Part shown: piece by piece, positions 1-11,224 of the stretch
Position numbering within the stretch: position 1 is the stretch's first letter
How the letters are laid out: each line of letters begins with the position of its first letter
Notes under the pieces: generated by a model
The model's database searches: none
Told to the model about the DNA's origin: nothing
Seen by the model: only the letters and a program-made list of their open reading frames with translations
Source: Ailurus styani
Taxonomy: Eukaryota > Chordata > Mammalia > Carnivora > Ailuridae
Assembly: GCA_002007465.1 (NCBI GenBank)
Contig: LNAC01000278.1
Span: 1,092,333 to 1,156,332 of the forward strand
Direction: 5' to 3'
DNA length: 64,000 bases
Position numbers and translations under genes: made by a program

Positions 1-57
1 GACCTGAGTCAAAATCAAGAGTCAGACATTTTACTGACTGAGCCACCCAGGCGCCCC
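1..57 (-). repeat. SINEC fragment (head end)
   Basis: The stretch ends in the reverse complement of the carnivore SINEC head (gagccacccaggcgcccc). Only the head part lies in the window. It sits in the intron upstream of the penultimate ABCD3 exon. Confidence 0.85.
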
Positions 58-280
58 AAGTGCTCTCACTTTCAGTAATTACTTGGTACCAGCAGAAGTA
101 CAAACACAGACTTGGGCACTTAAATCTCATGGTAGAAATGATCAGAATATACTTAGACTAATTTAAAAAAAATTATCAAAATGAAAATAAAATTAGAACT
201 CATGATGGAATTATCTGTATACTCTAGCATTTATCTCTGTCCACCTGAAGAGATCCATTTTAAGCCACTACTGATCTAGA

Positions 281-502
281 GCAGGGTTTCTCAGTCTCAG
301 CTCTGTTGACATTTTGGATCAGCTAATCCTTAGTTGTGAGGAGATGTCCTTTGCTTTATAGGATATTTGACAGCATCTCTGACCTCTATTCATTAGATGT
401 TAGTAGCACTCTCAGTTGTGACCATCAAAAATGTCTCCAAACATTGCTAAGTGTCCCCTTAGGGATAAAACTCCTCTTCCCTCCCCCAGTTGAGAACCAC
501 TG
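281..502 (-). repeat. MER20 (hAT-Charlie non-autonomous DNA transposon)
   Basis: It begins with cagggtttctcag and ends with gttgagaaccactg, the terminal inverted repeats of MER20. The interior holds the 'aaaatgtctccaaacattg' segment. The length of about 222 bp matches a full-length MER20. It lies in an ABCD3 intron. Confidence 0.85.
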
Positions 503-604
503 ATTCAGAGCATCTGCAGTTATATTGATTAGTGAGGTTTTTTTTCTGATCTTTATTAGAAATCTCTAACTCTTTATTTACAGTTTAAAAACCAGTAAGG
601 TTTT

Positions 605-773
605 GGGGCACCTGGTTAGGCGTCTGCCTTCGGCTCAGGTCATGATCCCGGGGTCCCAGGATTGAGCCCCACTTTGGCTCCCCAATTAGGGGGAGTCTGC
701 TTCTCCCTCTGCCCCTCCTCCTTCTTGTGCTCTCTCTCTCTCTCAAATAAATAAATAAAATCTTAAAAAAAAG
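605..773 (+). repeat. SINEC, plus orientation, with target-site duplication
   Basis: The element runs from 'ggggcacctgg' through a CT-rich stretch and 'aaataaataaaatctt' to an A tail. It is flanked by a near-perfect duplication: accagtaaggttt just upstream and accaataaggttt just downstream. It lies in an ABCD3 intron. Confidence 0.93.
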
Positions 774-1434
774 AACCAATAAGGTTTCAAAACTGAAAGG
801 TTTTTCATTATTTTGTAGCATGCTTAATGGGGTAGCCAAACCTTGCCTAAACTAACAGAAGATATTTAAACTCTTAACTCATCTCAATGTTGGTGTTCTT
901 ATATGTTGCCACAGAAACATTCATATTTTCTGCCCCACAATTCTGATGATAATACTGCTTTTCCAAAATCTGAATTCCCAGACACAATCCAAAACAGGTT
1001 CCAATAAAGGATTATGACCCTGTATTTGAAAAATTTTGACCGTAGATAGTACTATTTTGATTTAATTTTCCTGATTTTGACCTCTTGCTATTTTTACTCT
1101 TCTTGTACTCTTTTCATATATTTTTCACAATAAAATAGAAACTGTGTCAGGATGTATATTTTCTGCCCCAAACAAAATAGTACATTTAATGCTAGTACAT
1201 GTTAGTTTTTTTTCTTAAAGAATTTATTGATACTTGTGTGTTTTTATTATATGGTCAGTGGTCTGTACTTTGCATTACCTTGAACATTGGCATCAGTTGT
1301 AATTTTTTCTGTTTTTCATTGATTTTCATTTATAGCTTATGAAGATAGTCATTTTAATAGTTTAAATATATAGATGAGTTTAATTTTTGATTCTGTGTTA
1401 TTGCTGTAAAACTGAGTCTTTTTTTTTGTATTAG

Positions 1435-1491
1435 GTTGGCATCACGCTCTTCACTGTGTCACATAGAAAGTCTCTTTGGAAACACCATGAG
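1435..1491 (+). CDS. ABCD3: ABCD3 penultimate coding exon (H-loop of the ATP-binding domain)
   Basis: ABCD3 (PMP70) is a peroxisomal-membrane half-ABC transporter. It dimerises and imports long-chain, branched and dicarboxylic acyl-CoAs and bile-acid precursors for beta-oxidation. This 57 bp exon encodes VGITLFTVSHRKSLWKHHE. The histidine in TVSHR is the switch (H-loop) histidine of the nucleotide-binding domain. A pyrimidine tract and TTAG acceptor precede it and a GT donor (gag|gtttgt) follows. The 19 codons leave phase 0, and the next exon continues in frame. The earlier exons, with Walker A, signature and Walker B, lie outside the window to the left. The match is to the mammalian protein as I remember it. 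Confidence 0.96.
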
Positions 1492-2126
1492 GTTTGTATT
1501 TCTTATATTGAATGGTATAGTGGAATTTTATCTTATTTAAATATGTGAATTCAGGTGATTATGGTTTTAGATTTCCGGTGTATGTTCTCTTATAAACCTT
1601 GAAGGATAAAAGGTGATTCTAGATTTTCCTTAAATATTGTAGTTGTCAGTTTTGAAAGCTCTAATACATATTAAACAAGCCCTGGTTGATTTGAGAGATA
1701 TTAGAGAACCAGTTAGTGGTTCTCCGTTTTTATAAATGACTATTATATAATAACTGACTAAAATTTACACAACCTTATCACAGCTATGGCTAAGTAAAGT
1801 TTTTCTTGACACCCAGTATTGACAAAAGGGAAAGAGTCTTAGGAAGGATTAGATGGCAGAAAGTTTAAGGACATTTTTAGTGAGATCATGGCTGTAAGGG
1901 GAAACTGAGTAATGTCGGCTGTGTTTATCATTGTACTGTAATAAAATAGAATCATTAAGTAGTCACTATAACTTACATAGTGATTACAGTGAGGTTTGCA
2001 CTGGTATGGATCCCTTATGTATCCTGGTGTTCTAGCAGTGCCGTTCTCAGTATGAAGATTCTTTTCAGGTCTTGGCGATCTTCATGGTCAAACCTCCAAA
2101 CTAAACCCTGTTAACTCGGCTCTTCC

Positions 2127-2188
2127 CTCCCTTCCCCTTCCCTTCTCTCTTTCTCTCTTTCCTTCCTTCTTCTCTTTCTTCCTTCCTA
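2127..2188. repeat. Polypyrimidine (CTTT/CCTT) low-complexity tract
   Basis: About 60 bases are made almost only of C and T in irregular cttcc/ctttctt units. It is a degenerate microsatellite inside the last ABCD3 intron. Confidence 0.85.
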
Positions 2189-2377
2189 AATGATAAAGAC
2201 ATTTTAGGTAAAAGAAAGGGTTTGAGAAAAATTAGAACAAACGTATGGGGTATCTTGTTCCATAAAATACCTACCTGATGGAGAAACTTCTTCGCCAAGT
2301 ATTGAGCTAAATGTCCTTGGGGGATACAGAGTACTGTCTTTACCCTCAATAACCCTATGGTTAAGATAATAGTGTTC

Positions 2378-2472
2378 GGATGATAAAATGAAGAGCATTG
2401 GATTTGAAGTCAGAAAACCTGGGTTCAAGCACTACTGTTTCTGGCATCAGTTGCTTCCTTCCTATAATAAAG
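2378..2472 (+). repeat. MIR fragment
   Basis: The stretch 'agagcattggatttgaagtcagaaaacctgggttcaa' resembles the MIR core, which runs through 'gagtcagactgcctgggttc'. It is partial and diverged. Confidence 0.6.
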
Positions 2473-3418
2473 TTTTTGATCCTTGCCTTCCTGTCTCTTA
2501 GATTACCTTGAACATCAAAGAGGTAGCCTCTGTGAAAATATTTAGTAAAAATATGGAATTCTGTATAGCTGTGTGAATTTTAAAAATACTTTTTATTATC
2601 TTGTGATATAATTTGTCCATTTTTCAGAATGAAATGAAAAATTGAATAACTAATAATCAAAGCAGTTTAAAAAGTATCCAAGCCTTTGTGTTTTCTCAGG
2701 AGCTCATAAATATCAGAGCCACAGGGCTGTGAGAGTGTTTGGATTTGACCTCCCCTGTTCTTCTGGTGGCGGAGACAAGCAGTGATTGTGTGAAGGAGGG
2801 ATGACACAGATTGCAATGTCAGAGGCCAGAATAGCTAAGAAATAATAAGATAGAAGATGGAAAAACACGTCTTTTCTGTAAATAAAAAGCTGCTAAATAA
2901 AACAGAAGCCTATCTAACTGTTGTCCTACGTGTCTTGATAGGATGGGATATACAGGTATACTGTATAGCTCTTTTCCTCCTCTACTAAGACCACGAACAA
3001 ATAAAAAGCGTTGTTAGAGGTTCCGAACTGATCCAGGAAGCCAGATAAAGGAAGTGGTCAAGACTTCCCTGTTGAATAGGCTTACCATTAGCGCAGTTCA
3101 GCCTGTGGTTGTGGAGTTACAGAAGCATTCTGATTCGTAGGATGCCTGTACATTTGGTTCCTTCAAAATAATGAGGAATTTGTATTTTAGTTCTCATAAA
3201 GGAAAGTACTCTGTCCACTCCAAGAAGAATTACATTATTGCTATATTAAAAAGAGTGGACTTCTTCATTTAGTCTTACCTTTCTGGGTATAAAACTTTTG
3301 AAGGTATTAGGGGCTTAAAATAATTTCCATTTTCTTGTGTAATAACCTCTACATAAATTCCCGACAAAAAAGAAATTCTCTTAGTCATTGATTTTTTTCC
3401 CCCACTTCTTTCCTGTAG

Positions 3419-3496
3419 TACTACCTACATATGGATGGCAGAGGCAGTTATGAATTCAAACAGATCACAGAAGATACGGTTGAGTTTGGCTCTTAG
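3419..3496 (+). CDS. ABCD3: ABCD3 last coding exon with stop codon
   Basis: The exon encodes 25 residues starting YYLHMDGRGSYEFKQ and ending EDTVEFGS, followed by TAG. This is the C-terminus of PMP70. The acceptor is tttcctgtag|tac. Joined to the preceding exon it reads on without a frame change. I see no frameshift or lost residue, so the gene looks functional at this end. It converges on F3, whose 3' end lies about 30 kb to the right. Confidence 0.97.
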   Translation, partial: YYLHMDGRGSYEFKQITEDTVEFGS

Positions 3497-3590
3497 AATC
3501 CGGAAAGCTGTACTGCTTCAATGAAATCATTATAGAACATGCTTAGAAATACACAGTACATTGTAAAATAAAGTTGAGCTTGGGTTTTTT
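3497..3590 (+). terminator. ABCD3: ABCD3 3' UTR and polyadenylation signal (AATAAA at 3567-3572)
   Basis: A canonical AATAAA lies 71 bases after the stop, followed by a T-rich stretch (gttttttttttt) that could be the downstream element. This would give a very short 3' UTR. Longer isoforms ending farther downstream are possible. Confidence 0.7.
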
Positions 3591-5108
3591 TTTTTAAATG
3601 AAACAAATAATTAGATATGAAATAATTGAGAAAAAGTTGTTAAACCATTTAATATTATATAGGATCTTGCTAATTGTGTATATGTTGGTTTAATTATTAA
3701 TATGTACTAAGAATGTCCTTATTCTTGTGGTTAAAAACCTGCCTAAATTAAATTGGGCTTAAATCAGTGTAACCTGATTCATCCTGGGATGTAAACCATT
3801 TGAAGTCAGCTAATTTGACTTTTATGGCTCTATCTTTTCCTTCAATGAAGAACCCTACTGAAAACTGGGGTCATCATTTATCCTGTTCTAACAAGATAGT
3901 CTTGAGTTTCATTTTCTTGTGCTCCATGATAGTGAGAAACAAATCATAGTATTTTATCAAAACATACAACCCCAATGCATAATAGCATTTATCACGCAGT
4001 GGCAGATCTTTAGCTGCCACCGTTAGACTCATTCCTTGTATAGATCTTGGGGTACATTTGACTCCAGGAAAGCCATTTGAATTTTCTTTGGCTAAATAAT
4101 AAGTGTGCCCTCTCAGTCTGCAGTATTGAGTTGTTCTGAGGGTTCTTTGTGGGGATATAACAGAAGTTTATGTGCAGTCTTGCTTACAAGGGGTGGTTAC
4201 TGTGTTTCATACCTAATCTTCCCAATGTTTGGGATATTAAAACATAAAGTCCTTATATGTCAAGCTCAAGCTCTTTAATAAGAGTTTCGAATATTTTTAA
4301 AGAATTGGATGGATCTGTGTATGTTAGAAGCCCATTCATTAGAAGTGTGGTGGTTACATGGTGTTAAACTCCAAATGAGCCATAGGAATGCACTACATGA
4401 AGTAATGCACTGAGTATGCAATGTTATCACTGTCTTTGACCGTGATTTTATGTTTTAAAAATATGTTATAATTATGCACATGGGTGAATTATGTTTCCTA
4501 GGCACTGGTTTATCTCTGTGAATCTTGAATAACTTTTTATATTTGGGTTATTATGTTGAACTATCCTAAGAGAAATTGATTTCACCTCACCAAACCACCA
4601 TGAATGACTTACTTGTATTATTTGCACAGGGAAAACCGAAACCGAATTTTATCAATAAGCTAGATGTGAAATCAGTTTTATCAGACTAGGGTTCAGAAAT
4701 GGGCATTTTATAATCTTGTTTCTGTATAACTGATTTTGGATTTTTTGCAGAATTAACTATAAGAATCACCGGCTACCAAAGTAAAACTTGATGTACTGAT
4801 TCCATAATACATAACATTCAGTTTTTACCACTCTCTTTGGCATACTTGTCTACTTATTTTCTGTTCAGATTAAAAAGAATCGGTTATCCTGTATAACCTT
4901 TGCTTGTTCTTTTTATTCTGGTATCTAAAAACCAGGTAGTTCATACACAGTTCATACAATATTGATTTGAAAAACACAAAAATAAATAGGCATTCAGAAA
5001 TCCCTTTTAGCACCCAATGTCTCTTTTTCAAAAAGTTATGTCAAATGTGATTTTTAACAGAAGTGAATTTCTCTTTTAGAAAAGTCATATAAAAGCTTCA
5101 GTGTGCCT

Positions 5109-5211
5109 GGGGCACCTGGCTGATTCAGTTGGCAGAGCATGTAACTCTTGATCCTTAGGGTCATGATTTCGAGCCCCACGTTGAGTATAGAGATTAGTTT
5201 AAAAAAAAAAA
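5109..5211 (+). repeat. Short SINEC, plus orientation
   Basis: It starts 'ggggcacctggctgattcag', has a tRNA-like B-box region 'tttcgagccccacg', and ends in an A-run. It is a truncated form of about 100 bp without the CT-rich body. Confidence 0.88.
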
Positions 5212-6252
5212 GTTAAACCCCACAAACTTCAGTGTACCTTACAAATGCTACCAAATAGCCAGGAGACCTTACAAGATACTGTTATTCCTGGGAAAGATTT
5301 TAAGTTTCATGAGGGAAGTTTGAGATTTTCAGATTTCTAGATTATCCTGAACCTACTAATAGCTGCCTCCTTATTCCTTCCGTAATAGATTCTTATCATC
5401 AAAAAACCAGTTGGGGTTTCTTTTTTTTTCTTTATTTTTTTTCTTCCTTTTAAAATTTAACAAACATTAAAGTGCTTCACTGTTTGAGACATAGAAGAAT
5501 ATCTTTTTCCTGGAGAATCAACATATACATTAACATAATGATGGTTCTACGAAGACCTACAATAAAGAAAAACAACATTTCTAAAACATGATTGACCATG
5601 AAACATCTTTTTCCTCACAGTTCCTCTTAGCATCTTCTATAGGCCTCACTGGGAAATGGCAGTTTAATCTGAACAATAAGCTAGAGACTAAGTTTCATCC
5701 ATGAGCAACATGCTGCATCCCAAGTGTACCACTTTGTGTTCTAATACCAAGCTTCTATTTTTCCTACAACAGAAAATAGGAGTGTAAACAACTCTAAATT
5801 AATAGAATAAAACATATTTAGGGTTTGACTCTGCAGAGGAGGCCAAATTTTACCTCTACCCTCTTTGGGTTTTTGGATGGGCCTGAGATAAGACGGGTAA
5901 ACAGGAAAAAAACATACACATTTATTTAATACAAGTTTTAGGTGATATGGAAGCCCTCATAAGGAGATGGCCCAAAGAAGTGGCAAAACCTAAAGGCTTT
6001 TTATACCAGGTTGAACAAAGAGAGGCAGTTGTGGAAAAGTAAACTATGTGAGGAAGCCAAATGAAGGGAAGAAATAAGGTTTGTGTAGAATTCTCTCAGT
6101 CTGGACATGCTGTCCTTGATGAGAATGGTACTTTCCTTCTGGTTTAGGGGGGACATCTTCCATATGGGGATGGCAAGTATTAGCTTATTTTCAGGAAGAA
6201 AAGGGGGAGAGTCAGGGTGCTGTTCTTGTACCTGATTTTTTTTCTTCTTTCT

Positions 6253-6417
6253 TTAAAAAAAAAATGTATTAGAGCACAAGCAGGGGGAGCAGCAGGCGGA
6301 GAGAAGCAGGGTCCCCACTGAGTAAGAAGCCCAATGCTTGGATTTGATGCCAGGATCCTGGGACTATCACCTGAGCTGAAGGCAGCAGCTTAACTGACTG
6401 AGCCACCCAGGCGCCCC
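6253..6417 (-). repeat. SINEC, minus orientation
   Basis: It runs from a T/A-rich tail through 'gagcacaagcagggggagca' to 'gagccacccaggcgcccc'. A (TTTTG)n tract follows directly. Confidence 0.92.
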
Positions 6418-6426
6418 TGCACCTGT

Positions 6427-6457
6427 TCTTTTTGTTTTGTTTTGTTTTGTTTTGTTC
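6427..6457. repeat. (TTTTG)n microsatellite
   Basis: About six uninterrupted tttgt/tttg units lie next to a SINEC head. Confidence 0.9.
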
Positions 6458-6930
6458 AAGTGTTTTTAGCTCAAAAACAGTGGTTATGCCAAAGTGGCAT
6501 ATTCTGGGGTGGCATATTGCCACCCTTCACCCTGTTCCCCTCTCATAGTGATTAGCATGTGACTTAAAACTAGTGATACTGTAGTGCCTATCATTTCCTT
6601 ATGTACTTTTTGAACTTCCCAACTTGGTGTTTAAAAGTTTAATTTGCCTAAAGGCAGAGTGAATTCTGTCAGGTGGACTTTAGCATTATTAGTTGTAGGA
6701 AATTGTTTACATTTTTACCTACATCGGTCATTTTTCCTTTGTGAATAACTGAAATGTTCTGACCTGTAAACATACTATATGCATGTCACCTAAAAAATTA
6801 CTGAAAACCAGTTCCCTCTTCATCCCTAGGGGCAACCATTTTAAATTGTCTCGTGGTGATTGCATTTTTTTTTATTTTTAAAATAATATGCTCTACACCT
6901 ATCGATATATTTAGACATTTCCTATTGCCC

Positions 6931-7287
6931 ATTTTGTCACTGGCCTGACCCCCTGAACTCAAGGACTGATCTCCCAAACTCAAGGAACTAACAGAAGCTT
7001 CTGCCTCAAGTTTTACCTTTTTTAAAACTGCTAGAACAGAAAAAGAAACATTTGAGGAAGACACCTGAGCAGATCAGAAAGTGCCTCGGCCTCATTATAA
7101 AAATCCTCTGAATATCCATTCCAAGCCCTACTCAAAGGAGCCTGTCTTCTGTTCAGGAAGTCACTGCTTCAGAAATTATTCCCTGTGATCCCCTTTGTAC
7201 AAATAGGGGACCTCATGAGGCAACTGCAGCTGTTGCATACTCTAACTATAGCTCACCAAGGGACCGTCCAACTTTGGTCCAGTAACA
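6931..7287 (+). mobile_element. 5' LTR of a class I endogenous retrovirus
   Basis: The stretch starts at about 6935 with tgtcact and ends at 7287 with aaca. It aligns block by block with 13930-14294: shared segments include 'gaacagaaaaagaaa', 'acctgagcagat', 'agctcaccaagg' and 'actttggtcc'. The two copies differ substantially by eye, in substitutions and indels, so the insertion is old. A TATAAAAA lies at 7096-7103. A primer-binding-like sequence starting TGGCGACCC follows at 7292. Confidence 0.8.
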
Positions 7288-7291
7288 AATC

Positions 7292-7309
7292 TGGCGACCC
7301 AGAGGGGAC
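7292..7309 (+). other. Retroviral primer-binding site
   Basis: TGGCGACCCAGAGGGGAC lies four bases after the LTR end, where a primer-binding site is expected. The TGGCGACC start recalls tRNA-Arg-type sites of some class I ERVs. The tRNA identity is a guess. Confidence 0.6.
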
Positions 7310-8150
7310 TTGTCCTTCCGAGGTTCTCCGCTCTAGTTCCCTCCTTTCCCGTGGGCAACAGTGGCTAGCCCAGGCTGTTGGGGTCTGGTGAGGACTCCTT
7401 GGGGGGACTCTCCCTTCTTGGTGCCTGTGTTACCTTACAATCCTGGAAACGAGGCTGGACCCAGAAGTCACAGGCACAGGTGGTTTTCCAGGGCTTAGAG
7501 CTCTAGCTGAAGGGAGAGGAAGGCTGTGCTTATAGAGAGGAAGTTCCTGCTCAGGTTCCCACTCCGGTCCGATACACTAATAAGAGAGAAAAAAGTGCTT
7601 CATCCTGATTGGTTGGAAGGGCCTTGTCCTGATGGTCCATATTGGCAGGCAACTCAGGTAGCTCATTGGTGCTTTTTACAAAAGGGGTCTTATGTTTGAA
7701 GCGGACTTATATATGGGACCCCATCCTGGCCACAGTCTCATGCTGTTAGTGGAGCAGTTTAACAGTTACAACCCCCAGGTGCACGATGTTTTTCAGTTGG
7801 GGCCTGTTCCCCTCATCCCTAACTGTCTCACCTGTGCTGCTGGACTGGCATCGCCCACCCCAACTGGGAGACCAGCAGCTGCACTGAGCCTTTTGTTCCA
7901 TGGAGGTGGGTGGTGCTGAGCCCACAGCATGATCATAAGAGTTACTCCTTGAGTTGTCTCACAAAGTTGGGGCAATTTGGGAAAGAAAAACCTCATTTAG
8001 TGAAGCCTAACTCTTTCGAGTCAAGCTGGGGGACTGAATGCTCCTTCAAGTCCAGCCTAAACATTCCAGGGTGAGGGATTATAGCACCAAGCCATTTAGG
8101 GACTCGGAGGCTCCAGCCTAGCAAAGCAGGAACAATCTACTGAGGACTTA
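7310..8150 (+). mobile_element. ERV leader and decayed 5' gag region
   Basis: This is sequence between the primer-binding site and the recognisable capsid part. Open stretches such as 7692-7919 exist, but I cannot assign them to a Gag domain. Stops interrupt every frame. It was probably leader plus matrix region. Confidence 0.5.
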
Positions 8151-8660
8151 ATTGTGTGGAGCCCGGGTACCTGGTTGTATGGTCTATTTGTCAGGGACAC
8201 CTGACATTGTTGTGTTGTTTAAAAACCCATCAGCCTTCCCAGAAAGGCTGTGGGATTGTCTGAAAGGGCATACAAATTGGGACCCCGAGGCTCAAGGTAG
8301 TCAAGTGGTCCTTAATACCTATTTCATATCTCGAAGTGCTCCAGATATCTGCAGAGAGCTTCAAAAAGTGGCAGTGGGTCCCAACACTAACACCACTCAG
8401 CAGAGACAGCTTTTAGGGTGTTCAATAACAGATGGGACAGAGGATGAAAAAGAAGCCAAGAAAATGAAAAGGCAAGCTGCCCTTCTGACAGGAGCTCCAG
8501 TCTGCCTGAGGTAAGCCAGGGGAAGAAAGCAAGTCCCCTTGGATAATTGTCCCCAGCCCCAATCCTGGGACCAAGAGACCAGAGACAAAATTGGGTTACA
8601 GTCGGTGTGCATACTGTAGGCAAGAAGGGCACTGGAAGTCAGGTTCCCAAACTGCCAGGG
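8150..8660 (+). pseudogene. ERV gag remnant (capsid and nucleocapsid part)
   Basis: An open stretch of 120 codons at 8152-8514 contains NPSAFPERLWDCLKGHT and later a lysine/glutamate-rich tail, typical of the capsid C-terminal domain of class I ERV Gag. Downstream, in another frame, 8606-8641 reads like a retroviral zinc knuckle (C-A-Y-C, then G-H), but the fourth ligand position is serine instead of cysteine. The frames of the parts do not agree and stops intervene, so this is a dead gene. Confidence 0.8.
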
Positions 8661-8749
8661 AAAGGGAAGAGGGATGGGCAAAACCAAATCATTCCAGTTG
8701 CCCCTTGTAGAAAACCAGATCCTCATCTCTTATGAGGAGCCCCTGTGTT

Positions 8750-8960
8750 CTCAGCAGTAGAAGAGCCAGTTGAATCTTTCCTCGAGACTGGAGCCACCTT
8801 TTCTCTATGGAACACCCAGAACGGTAGCCTTTCCAATAAAAATGTAACATAAGGGAGTCTCAGGAAAAGAAGAGACCAAAAGATTTATGGAGCCTTTGAC
8901 CTGTGAAATGGGCCAAGCTTCCTAAAGCACCCCTGTTCAAAACCTGGCCCTTATCTTCCA
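8750..8960 (+). pseudogene. ERV protease remnant
   Basis: One frame reads LETGATF at 8781-8801, matching the active-site loop of retroviral aspartyl proteases. The catalytic aspartate codon (8784-8786) is GAG, glutamate. A stop codon follows soon after. It sits directly after the nucleocapsid remnant, as expected. After about 8960 I no longer recognise retroviral protein sequence until the env part. Confidence 0.65.
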
Positions 8961-9725
8961 TAAAGTTACTCGTCAAAGATAAGTACAAATCATAACTATA
9001 AGGTTCTTGTTGTTTGTATTGCTAAAAGTCATTTATAAAAGAACTCTATTAGGTTTAAAGGCAAGTGCTTGTAAAAATTGAGCATTTTAAAACTCAAAGA
9101 AACTAACCCAAGTGCTTTTCAAGTTCACATGATCTGCAATAATCTCTTGTAAATTAAAGTCCGAATTTGTTGAATATCTGCATGTCTTTTGGAGTTACCA
9201 ACATCAAATAGAATACAGATAATCAACTTTTATTTTACCTGAATTCACAGTGCATCTGTTGCAATTTGTCAGTAAAAAATGACTTTAAATGATGGTTGAT
9301 TTTATCTGGGAAGTTGTTAAGAACAAGTTGGTTGAATAGATAAAAAGTCTTGTAGATAAATTTATAAATAGCTCCAAAATCTGTGGTAACCTAAAATTTT
9401 AAAGCTTTGCTGGATTAGATGATAAACTGGGTTGAATTCATTGGATATCTAATATATAAAATATGGAAACAATGATATAAAATACAGAAAATAAGATGAA
9501 ATATTGATTACTAAACATTGATTATTTGGTCCTGTTACAGAGAAACTAATGATAAACTGGGTCTGTGAGTAAACATGTTTTATGTTTTATCAAAAACAAT
9601 GCTACGAAAAGTACATGTTTCTAGGAATAATGAAGTGTATTCAGAAATGTGCTAATCTAAAGAATTCAGGTATAACAGCTCACAATTGCTTTATTACTTA
9701 GTTTTTCTAGAAATTAAGGTCTCTA

Positions 9726-9902
9726 GGGGCTCCGAAGTGGCTCAGTCAGTTAAGCATCTGCCTTCGGTCATGATCTCGGGGTCCTGGGATCAGGCCGGCT
9801 TTTGCTCAGTAGGGTGTCTGCTTCTCCCTCTCCTTCCACCCCTGCCCCCATGTTCTCTCTCTCTCTCTCTCAAATAAACCAATAAAATATTTTTTTAAAA
9901 AA
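9726..9902 (+). repeat. SINEC, plus orientation
   Basis: It starts 'ggggctccgaagtggctcag', has a CT-rich body and ends 'caaataaaccaataaaatat' with an A tail. It lies inside the ERV interval, so it inserted later than the provirus or into the foreign segment. Confidence 0.92.
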
Positions 9903-10240
9903 GAAAAAAGAAATTAATGTCTCTAAACATTAAGAATTCTAATAAATGTAATTAGGACTACTGGGAATAATATGGGAAATAGCTCTGTATGCAAGGAAAG
10001 TAAAATATGTGTTTTTGGTAAGAAAGGTATGAGGAATTGAAATGCATTTTTGTTGAGGGAAAAGAAACTAACTTTGTCCTAAAATGAGACTAGTTGTATA
10101 GGAGATGGAAAACTTAGGACAAAATCTGAATGTAAAAAGAGTGTTATAGAAATTCTGAGAAAAAGGAATCTCTGGAAAGGAGTTTTATGCGTGATTTAGA
10201 CTGAAATGGGAATGAATGAGTTTTAAGAGTACAGTGGTAT

Positions 10241-10352
10241 AGGGGCCCGTGGCTGGCTCAGTCAGAGGAGCATGTGACTCTTGATTTTGGAGTCATGAGT
10301 TTGAGCCCCACCTTGGGTATAAAGAGTACTAAAAAAATAAACTTAAAAAAAA
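10241..10352 (+). repeat. Short SINEC, plus orientation
   Basis: The stretch has 'ggctggctcagtcagaggag', a B-box-like 'gtttgagccccacc' and an A-rich end. It is the truncated form of about 110 bp. Confidence 0.88.
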
Positions 10353-11224
10353 GCACACTGGTATAGGTTGGAATTTGGTTTACTCTTGACAAGAAATTGT
10401 AAACCAAGTTTTTTCTTTATCTACTCAGGAAAAATAGTTTCTATGCTTTCTCTTTATCAGGTCTTTGATTACTTAAGAAAATCCAATCTTCTGCATATTA
10501 AAAGAGCTAAGTTTGGTTAACAACTATAACCCCCCATAGAATCTCTTATTGCCAACTTGGTTAAAAGTTTTGTAAGGATCTACAATCCCACTTAGATGTG
10601 TACTTTAAAACCTTCTGATATTTTTGACAAACTTCCCCCCAAAATGAAGACTTTTTGACTAATTAGGCTTGTTTATTTGGTATGGGAAGCATTATCAACT
10701 AAGCGATGATAAATCTTCTTAGGTTATATTGTGTGGGTAAATGCTCTGGCTGTTCTAGAAATTACCTAAAATCCCTGAAGTTCTAGTATGTCTCGGTATA
10801 ATGTCATCACTTGTAATTCTGGTTATGAGGTGTTGCAGGTCACAAAAATACTATAGCCAGCAAGGGATACATAAGGTATCAAAAGAAAAGGCCAGGAAGC
10901 TGTAAAATACTGGGAGTTTATTATGTCTGAGGGGCAATGAGGTAGGTCTTCCTCAAGGAAGGAAAACAGCAGTACATCAGCTCACCCTACCAAGGATCCA
11001 CAAATAGTTGTGTGGGTTTGGGGGAGTGGCTGGGTTTTGTTGCATCTGGATTCCTAACTTTGCCAATTGCAAAACCCCTCTCTAAGATAAGCTTCAAACC
11101 TGAGACAGACCCGTTTGAATGGGATTCAAGCATGTGATCCAGTTTACTGTAGTCGCAAAGATCTCGGAAGTGAACCCCTGTTCCATGCAGAAGAAGTATG
11201 GATAAATATGTTTCCATTTGGGGG

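Larger units (their letters stand above)
1492..3418 (+). other. ABCD3: Last intron of ABCD3
   Basis: The intron has canonical GT (gtttgt) and AG (tcctgtag) ends and is 1.93 kb long. It holds a polypyrimidine run at 2127-2188 and a MIR-like fragment near 2380-2470 ('ggatttgaagtcagaaaacc'). I see no further coding sequence. Confidence 0.9.
3591..6930. other. Intergenic DNA downstream of ABCD3
   Basis: This is AT-rich sequence with no recognisable coding region. It contains SINEC copies at 5109-5211 and 6253-6417 and a (TTTTG)n run at 6427-6457. Part could be an alternative long ABCD3 3' UTR; nothing in the sequence decides this. Confidence 0.6.
8961..10900. other. AT-rich interior between protease and env remnants
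   Basis: The sequence has stops in all frames. I looked for reverse transcriptase and integrase motifs and recognised none. Two SINECs are inserted (9726-9902 and 10241-10352). It may be strongly decayed pol or unrelated inserted DNA. Confidence 0.5.

Noticed and set aside
605..839. Small frames inside SINECs (for example 585-839 minus, 38627-38884 minus)
   Set aside because: They translate the SINEC sequence and recur wherever the element occurs.
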